From: JAMDEO01 sp963775295
Lineage (GTDB): Bacteria; Actinomycetota; Thermoleophilia; RBG-16-64-13
DNA: 64,000 bases
Assembly: GCA_963775295.1 (NCBI GenBank)
Contig: CAVZIK010000006.1
Span: 434,001-498,000, forward strand
Direction of reading: 5' to 3'
The translations under genes and the position numbers were made by a program. Under the pieces are notes generated by a model. That model searched no databases. It had not been told where the DNA came from and saw nothing but the letters and a program-made list of their open reading frames with translations. Position 1 is the first letter of the stretch; each line of letters begins with the position of its first letter. Shown here one piece after another: positions 58,891-64,000 of this stretch.

Positions 58891-59187
58891 CTAGCGAACT
58901 CCACCTGGCGCGCCACGCCCCAAGACCGTCGTGCCGTCGGTCGTGAGGCGAAGATGGAAAGACACGGGCCCAGCCTCAGGAGCAAGGAGTTCAAGCAGGG
59001 CATCGCGGGCGATTCCGGTAACCGCATGGCCCTCGAAGCCGAGTCCTACGGCGACGGCCGACTCCACCATAACCACCGACCGACACCACGTCTCGCCCGC
59101 GTAGATGACGTCGAACGTTACTGAGAACGCATCGGGGGGCTCAGCCTGATCCAGAGAGACGAACTCGATATCCATGAAGATCGCCAT
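58891..59187 (-). CDS. Small protein of unknown function behind nrdJ
   Basis: 98 aa, starting MAIFMDIEFVSLDQAEPPDAF. Beta-rich composition (FSVTFDVIYAGETW, VSFHLRLTTDGTTVLG); no Cys motif and no membrane helix. It lies 25 bases past the nrdJ stop on the same strand, so it may be co-transcribed. No family recognised; coding status is likely but not sure. Confidence 0.55.
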   Translation of the reverse strand: MAIFMDIEFVSLDQAEPPDAFSVTFDVIYAGETWCRSVVMVESAVAVGLGFEGHAVTGIARDALLELLAPEAGPVSFHLRLTTDGTTVLGRGAPGGVR

Positions 59188-59212
59188 ATTGCCGCCCGTC
59201 CCGGTCTAGACA

Positions 59213-61495
59213 CTACGCACACTTGGAGTAGCCGCAAGCCCTGCAGACCATGCAACCACCCTCGTGTTCGATGGCGCCACCGCACTCGGGGCACGCACCC
59301 TGCGCATACGCAATGGGCATCTCAAGTTGACCGACCGCCTTCGAGCTGTTGCCGTTAGCCAAGTGGTACTTGTCGGCCAGAGCCTTGCCGATGGCATCGG
59401 GGCAGGAGAGGATCTGGTTGGGCCCGAAGCCTAGGGGCACATGGCACCGGATACCTCGTAACTGTTTGACGATCTTATCCGGAGGGACCCCATATCGGAA
59501 AGCCAGAGAGATGAGCCGCCCGATTGCCTCCGTGGAGGCCGAAGCGCAGCCGCCGGCTTTCCCCATATTGGCGAACACCTCACGCGGGCCGAAGTCGTCC
59601 TCGTTGACCGTCACATAGAGGCTGCCGCAGCCGGTAACCTTCTCCCGAGTCTCGCCGCGCAGGACGGGCGAGCGGCTCGGGCGAACGGGCATGATCGGTT
59701 TGCCGTGCGGACCGATCTCCATCTGCACGGCTTCACCTACCTCGGCGCCTTTGCGTTTGACCCCGCCTATGTTGAGGACCTGTTCCTGCCGCGAGCCATC
59801 CCTATAGATGGTGACTCCTTTGACGCCAAGTTCGTAGGCGAGTAAATAGACCCGCTCCACATCCTCAGGCCGCGCTTGGTTAGGAAAGTTGACCGTTTTG
59901 GAGACGGCATTGTCAACGTGATCCTGAAAGGCCGCCTGCATTCGGATGTGCCACTCGGGCGTAACGTCGTGAGCGGTGACAAAGACCTTCTTGAGATCCT
60001 CGGGCACATCCAAGTCATGAAGACCGCCGACGGCCGCAACACTCTTCATAAGCTCCTCCGAGAAGAGGCCGCGCGCTTGGATGACCTGCTCAAAAGCCGG
60101 GTGAGCCTCCGGCAGCTCAGTGTTGTCCATGACGTTGCGGATATAGGCCAAGGCGAAGATCGGTTCCACTCCGCTGGAGCAATTGGCGATGATGGAGATG
60201 GTGCCGGTGGGAGCAATGGTGGTGAGAGTGGCGTTTCGGACCTGCTTACCCTTCAGACCCCAGGTGCTCTCCTCCCAGTTGGGGAACACACCCCGCTCAC
60301 GCGCCAGATCTTCGGAGGCCTTGACCGCCTCCTCGTGTACGAACCCCATCACCTCATGTGCCAAGCGGATCGCTTCGTCGGAGTCGTACCCAACGCCCAG
60401 CTCGACGAGCATGTCGGCCCAACCCATTACTCCCAAGCCGATCTTACGGTTGCTCTTGGTCATCGCGCCAATCTCCGGCAGCGGGTACCGGTTCATGTCG
60501 ATGACGTTATCCAGGAAGTGGACCGCCGTCCTGATGACCCTGCGCAAACGGTCCCAGTCGATCCCTCCATCATTGACCATGAGAGCGAGGTTGATCGACC
60601 CGAGGTTGCAGCTCTCGTAGGGCAGCAGCGGCTGCTCGCCGCATGGGTTGGTGGACTCAATCTCGCCGAGCTGCGGGGTCGGGTTGTCGCGGTTGAGTCT
60701 GTCTAGGAAGACGATGCCCGGCTCACCGTTCTTCCAGGCGAGATCGACAATCAGATCGAAGATCGCTCTCGCACTCTTTCGTCCCACTTCGGCGCGGTCG
60801 CGCGGGTTGCGAAGCGCGTAGTCCTCACCACTGAGGACAGCGCCCATGAACTCCTCCGTGACCCCAACCGAGATGTTGAAGTTGTTGAGGATGTGCTCGT
60901 CTTCTTTGGCCCGAATGAACTCGACGATATCCGGATGGTCGACCCGGAGAATGCCCATGTTGGCCCCTCTCCTGGTACCCCCTTGCTTGATAGTCTCGGT
61001 GGCCATGTCGAAAACGCGCATAAAGGACACCGGGCCGCTTGCTACGCCCATGGTTGACTTGACCAGGTCATTCTTGGGCCGCAAAAGGCTGAAGCTGAAT
61101 CCCGTACCTCCACCCGATTGATGGACGAGAGCAGCATCCTTAATGGCTCCGAAGATGGAGTCCATGCTGTCCTCGACGGGTAGCACAAAACAGGCCGAGA
61201 GCTGCTGAAGTTCCCGTCCGGCGTTCATGAGGGTGGGGGTATTCGGCAGGAATTCGAGCGAGGCCATCGTAGCGAAGAACTCCGCGATGGTTCCGTCGAT
61301 ATCTGCATCCGCCTGATACTGACGATCAGCCTGGGCGATGTTCTCCGCGACGCGGGCGAACATGTCCGCCGGCGTCTCCAAGGGATCGCCGGTCTCTGTC
61401 CGTTTGAGGTATCTCTTCTCGAGGACCTTCTTCGCGCTGGAGGATAGATTCTTCTCAAGGTCGGCCGACAAGGCCCGGAGCTCCGCGACGGTCAT
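59213..61495 (-). CDS. nrdJ: Adenosylcobalamin-dependent ribonucleoside-diphosphate reductase (class II)
   Basis: 760 aa: N-terminal region, then the barrel with LSACFVLPVEDSMDSIF, GGGTGFSFS, NPCGEQPLLPYESCNLG (finger-loop Cys and substrate site), and TIAPTGTISIIANCSSG. The C-terminal tail is a Cys-rich ribbon (CPECGG and CMVCRACGYSKCA), typical of the NrdJd type, where it feeds electrons from thioredoxin. It makes deoxynucleotides with or without oxygen, using B12. It overlaps nrdR by 4 bases. Confidence 0.96.
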   Translation of the reverse strand: MTVAELRALSADLEKNLSSSAKKVLEKRYLKRTETGDPLETPADMFARVAENIAQADRQYQADADIDGTIAEFFATMASLEFLPNTPTLMNAGRELQQLSACFVLPVEDSMDSIFGAIKDAALVHQSGGGTGFSFSLLRPKNDLVKSTMGVASGPVSFMRVFDMATETIKQGGTRRGANMGILRVDHPDIVEFIRAKEDEHILNNFNISVGVTEEFMGAVLSGEDYALRNPRDRAEVGRKSARAIFDLIVDLAWKNGEPGIVFLDRLNRDNPTPQLGEIESTNPCGEQPLLPYESCNLGSINLALMVNDGGIDWDRLRRVIRTAVHFLDNVIDMNRYPLPEIGAMTKSNRKIGLGVMGWADMLVELGVGYDSDEAIRLAHEVMGFVHEEAVKASEDLARERGVFPNWEESTWGLKGKQVRNATLTTIAPTGTISIIANCSSGVEPIFALAYIRNVMDNTELPEAHPAFEQVIQARGLFSEELMKSVAAVGGLHDLDVPEDLKKVFVTAHDVTPEWHIRMQAAFQDHVDNAVSKTVNFPNQARPEDVERVYLLAYELGVKGVTIYRDGSRQEQVLNIGGVKRKGAEVGEAVQMEIGPHGKPIMPVRPSRSPVLRGETREKVTGCGSLYVTVNEDDFGPREVFANMGKAGGCASASTEAIGRLISLAFRYGVPPDKIVKQLRGIRCHVPLGFGPNQILSCPDAIGKALADKYHLANGNSSKAVGQLEMPIAYAQGACPECGGAIEHEGGCMVCRACGYSKCA

Positions 61496-61953
61496 CTGAT
61501 CCCCTCTTTCGCAAGCTTCTCCAACTCGTTCTTGAATTCCTCGACGCTCTCGAACTGGCGATAGACAGAGGCAAAACGGATGTAGGCGACCAGATCGAGC
61601 TCTTGGAGGCGCTCGAGAGCCATCTTACCCACCCGCTCGGACGTAACTTGATAAACCAACTCCTCACGAAGCTGACGTTCTATGTCAGCAACGATCCGCT
61701 CCAATAGTTCGAGGGGAACGCCGCGCTTGGCGCAGGCCCGCATAAGCCCACGAAGCAGTTTCTCCGGATGGAAGAGTTCGGTGTCGCCGTCGCGCTTCAC
61801 AACGGTGATAGGGATCTCTTCGATCTTCTCGTAGGTTGTGAAACGCTGGCCGCAGCTGCTGCACTCTCGCCGACGACGAATGGCGTCTCTGCTCTCCGTC
61901 TCACGTGAGTCCACAACCCTACTGTCTGCAAGTCCGCAGAATGGACAGTTCAC
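61492..61953 (-). CDS. nrdR: Transcriptional repressor NrdR
   Basis: 153 aa, standard size: zinc ribbon with CPFCG and CSSCGQRFTTYE, then an ATP-cone (PITVVKRDGDTELFHPEKLLRG onwards). It senses dATP/ATP and represses nrd genes. GTG at 61953 has AGGAAGG 7 bases upstream; the longer frame to 62082 is not needed. Co-transcribed with nrdJ, which it presumably controls. Confidence 0.95.
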   Translation of the reverse strand: MNCPFCGLADSRVVDSRETESRDAIRRRRECSSCGQRFTTYEKIEEIPITVVKRDGDTELFHPEKLLRGLMRACAKRGVPLELLERIVADIERQLREELVYQVTSERVGKMALERLQELDLVAYIRFASVYRQFESVEEFKNELEKLAKEGIR

Positions 61954-62044
61954 GACTCCGCCTTCCTCACGATCCGTCCGTCGGTTCGTGGCCCCTGATA
62001 GCGTACAACCGGCCAAGCGCCCCGCTGGCCCATAGTCAGCTTGC

Positions 62045-62090
62045 ATACAACATATAGTATATCGGTGCATGCTATCACCCATATGTGGAG
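62045..62090 (-). promoter_or_regulatory. Candidate NrdR boxes and -10 region upstream of nrdR-nrdJ
   Basis: Read on the minus strand, 62060-62045 is ATACTATATGTTGTAT, 12 of 16 matches to the NrdR-box consensus (ACACwATATwTwGTGT). A weaker palindromic site lies at 62075-62090 (TCACCCATATGTGGAG on the plus strand), centre-to-centre 30 bases, near the usual three-turn spacing. A -10-like TATACT (62061-62056) overlaps the first box, so binding would block transcription. Confidence 0.5.
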
Positions 62091-62252
62091 TGTAGAGAAC
62101 GATCTGGACACTTCACCCTTAAATTCTTTGCATCTAGCGGTAAACTTCGTTCTGTACGCCGAGGGCGGCTAGATGCAACAACGACCGGCCTCGGCAACCG
62201 CTGTCGCGGCACGCGCTGGACTCACGGGCGTCCTACGGAGGATAATCCTTGC

Positions 62253-62993
62253 GTGGACGAACTCTTGCTCATCGTAGAGGATGACCCTTCCTTGCGGGAG
62301 GTGATCCGGCTGGGACTGGAAGGCGAAGGCTACCGGGTCGTCACCGCTCCAGACGGTCACACGGCTTTGCAGACCTTTGCGTCCCACAAACCCGATTTAG
62401 TGCTGCTCGATATCATGCTGCCCGGACTTGATGGATTCGCCGTGTGCAGGGAGTTGAGAAAGACTTCCTTGGTGCCCGTGCTCATGCTGACCGCGCGTTC
62501 GTCTACGCTGGACGTTGTGGTGGGATTGGAATCGGGCGCCGATGACTATGTGACGAAACCTTTCGAGTTCCCCGAACTCGTGGCTCGGGTCCGCTCAGTG
62601 TTGAGAAGGACCTCTGTGCGTTCGACGCCAGATAGTATTGCCGAGCCCGAGCCGGAGAAGCAGAGCGGCCACTCTGCTGATGCGGCCATCCTGGCCCTCG
62701 GTCCGCTCTCGATCGACCCCGGCGCCTTCTCAGTCTGCCGCGAAGGAGAGGATATTCCACTGACGGTCACAGAGTTCCGCCTTCTGTACGAGCTCGCGCG
62801 CCACGCCGGTCAGGCCCTCTCACGCGACCAATTGCTGGAGCTGATATGGGGCTATAGCTATCTTGGCGACAGTAGGTTGGTCGATGTCCACGTCCAGCGG
62901 CTACGCGCCAAAATTGAGGAGGATGCAGCCCATCCCGTCCTCATTCTTACCGTGCGCGGCATCGGTTACCGAGCGAGCCGCTCTGGTGGCTGA
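62253..62993 (+). CDS. OmpR/PhoB-type response regulator
   Basis: 246 aa: receiver with VEDDPS, phospho-acceptor Asp in LVLLDIMLPGLDG, Thr in LMLTARS and Lys in YVTKPFEFPE; a 25-residue polar linker; winged-helix DNA-binding domain with LTVTEFRLLYELARH and TVRGIGYRA. GTG at 62253 has GGAGG 11 bases upstream. It overlaps the partner kinase gene by 8 bases. Confidence 0.93.
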   Translation: MDELLLIVEDDPSLREVIRLGLEGEGYRVVTAPDGHTALQTFASHKPDLVLLDIMLPGLDGFAVCRELRKTSLVPVLMLTARSSTLDVVVGLESGADDYVTKPFEFPELVARVRSVLRRTSVRSTPDSIAEPEPEKQSGHSADAAILALGPLSIDPGAFSVCREGEDIPLTVTEFRLLYELARHAGQALSRDQLLELIWGYSYLGDSRLVDVHVQRLRAKIEEDAAHPVLILTVRGIGYRASRSGG

Positions 62994-64000
62994 GTCGCAC
63001 GCGCGCCACCAGGTCCGAGCGAAGCGTTCGTTGCGCAGGCGTGTAGCGTTCACGTTCGCGGTTTCCATCGTGGTTACCGCATTGGCGCTCGCCCTGTCCG
63101 CCTACTTCATTACCAGTTCGACGCAAGCCGACGACGCGCTCGACAAAGCTCTGACGCAAGCGCGGTTCAACTTGCTCTTGGCAGACTCCATGCTGCCCCC
63201 GAATCCGCAACCAGCAGATTACACGACTTTTTTGAAGGCTCTAGAGATCCGAGGCGACTTCTCCACCCTCATCGAAGCCGGCTCGCAGACATACTTGTCC
63301 GGGCCTCAAGTGGAGAAGAGTCTTGTCAGTGATGAACTGGCGGCCAAGATCGCCGAGGGACGACTTGGGTATCAGACCGTCATTATGGCCGGCCAGCCAA
63401 CCATCGCCGTTGGAGGGCATGTCCGCTCGGCAGACTTGTCTCTCTACTTCTTCTTTCCCCAAGGCTCCCGCTTGGCTGAGTTGACCCGGCTTCGCGACAT
63501 CCTTCTCATAGGAGGAGCTATCCTCGCGGTCTTAGGGGCGTTGGCCGGTTACTGGCTTGCCCGGCGCGTGGTGGCTCCCGTCGGGGTCGCAAGCATTGCG
63601 GCGGAACGAATGTCCCGAGGAGACCTCGACATCAGGCTGCAAGAGGGCAACGACGAATTCGGGGTGCTCGCTGGCTCATTCAACCGTATGGCCGAGAACC
63701 TTCAAGCAAAGCTGGACGATCTGGAAGCCGGACAAGCCCGAGAACGGCGGTTCGTAGCCGACGTAGCCCACGAGTTACGCACCCCGGTGTCTGCCCTGGT
63801 GGGGGAGGCCTCTCTGTTGAAGGCTCGTCTGGAGACGGATCCCGGAGCTTGTCCGCTCGGGGTGGCGCAGTTGGCCAGACTCGTCAGCAACGACATAGCC
63901 CGCCTGCGCCAGCTGGTCGACGATCTTCTTGAGATCAGCCGGCTCGATGCCAAGGCGGCCGAAACGGTGCTGGAACCAGTGGATTTGGGAAGCTTCATTG
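62986..64000 (+). CDS. Sensor histidine kinase, cut by the window edge
   Basis: Starts with GTG at 62986, inside the end of the regulator gene, and runs open to the last base (338 codons seen). Visible: a basic start, membrane helix about residues 20-40, extracytoplasmic sensor region to about 165, second helix (ILLIGGAILAVLGALAGYWLA, in part), HAMP linker, and the phospho-His in VADVAHELRTPVSALVGE. The ATPase domain lies beyond the window. Signal unknown. Confidence 0.93.
   Translation, partial: MAESHARHQVRAKRSLRRRVAFTFAVSIVVTALALALSAYFITSSTQADDALDKALTQARFNLLLADSMLPPNPQPADYTTFLKALEIRGDFSTLIEAGSQTYLSGPQVEKSLVSDELAAKIAEGRLGYQTVIMAGQPTIAVGGHVRSADLSLYFFFPQGSRLAELTRLRDILLIGGAILAVLGALAGYWLARRVVAPVGVASIAAERMSRGDLDIRLQEGNDEFGVLAGSFNRMAENLQAKLDDLEAGQARERRFVADVAHELRTPVSALVGEASLLKARLETDPGACPLGVAQLARLVSNDIARLRQLVDDLLEISRLDAKAAETVLEPVDLGSFI

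Noticed and set aside
1..64000. CRISPR arrays, prophage, transposase genes, rRNA
   Set aside because: No regularly spaced direct repeats, no integrase, transposase or phage structural genes, and no rRNA sequence were found on either strand.

Overview
The window looks like a chromosome segment of a high-GC, deep-branching, probably anaerobic or microaerophilic actinobacterium. This is inferred from gene content: a class E-like sortase, MoxR/DUF58/transglutaminase and NfeD/slipin operons, B12-dependent ribonucleotide reductase with NrdR, a T-box on ileS, many GTG/TTG starts, and lipoproteins with Thr-rich linkers. Selenocysteine decoding genes and several Fe-S proteins point to a redox-active, low-oxygen lifestyle. 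No rRNA, CRISPR array, prophage or insertion sequence was seen. The species cannot be named from the sequence alone.

Layout. 1-7.2 kb: a catabolic-looking set: CocE/NonD-type hydrolase (with a Cys where the nucleophilic Ser is expected), divergent TetR regulator with a clear operator palindrome, a Tat-exported solute-binding lipoprotein, an amidohydrolase of the aromatic-decarboxylase type, and a second binding lipoprotein. 5.6-12.1 kb: tRNA-Sec, selB, selA and a polyprenyl synthase. 12.3-18.8 kb: sortase, mannose-1-phosphate guanylyltransferase, a PHP-type phosphatase, a HEAT-like membrane protein, an inositol-phosphatase-like protein and a metallophosphoesterase. 18.8-22.0 kb: Asp23 protein, an unknown CxxC protein, NfeD protease and slipin. 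22.2-31.5 kb: tRNA-Ala, YjbQ, a QueG-like Fe-S protein, a GtrA/GT2/large membrane protein operon, then mtaB, dtd, a PHP phosphatase, a lipid kinase and a TPR lipoprotein.

31.7-41.3 kb is a branched-chain-amino-acid type ABC locus: livG-livF-livH-livM on the minus strand and, divergently, an array of solute-binding lipoprotein genes, three intact and one decayed, with a strong terminator after each intact copy. With the two binding proteins at the left end there are five intact receptors and only one set of permease/ATPase genes in view. ileS follows (41.3-44.5 kb) with a T-box leader whose specifier reads ATC (Ile).

45.0-49.7 kb: a two-component system, a GT4 glycosyltransferase and a DedA protein. 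49.7-52.0 kb: a compact membrane-redox and sulfur/selenium cluster (44-residue CxxC membrane peptide, NapH-like polyferredoxin, class V cysteine-desulfurase-like enzyme). 52.0-56.7 kb: MoxR, DUF58 and transglutaminase operon. 56.8-58.7 kb: ferredoxin, NifS and NifU, followed in frame by a DUF3160-like gene remnant. 59.2-62.0 kb: nrdR-nrdJ under candidate NrdR boxes. The window ends inside a histidine kinase gene paired with a response regulator.

Most unusual items: the CxxC peptide/polyferredoxin/class V cluster in a genome that also encodes Sec decoding, the amplified and partly decayed receptor array, the hydrolase with a rebuilt active site, and the NifU-stop-DUF3160 junction.
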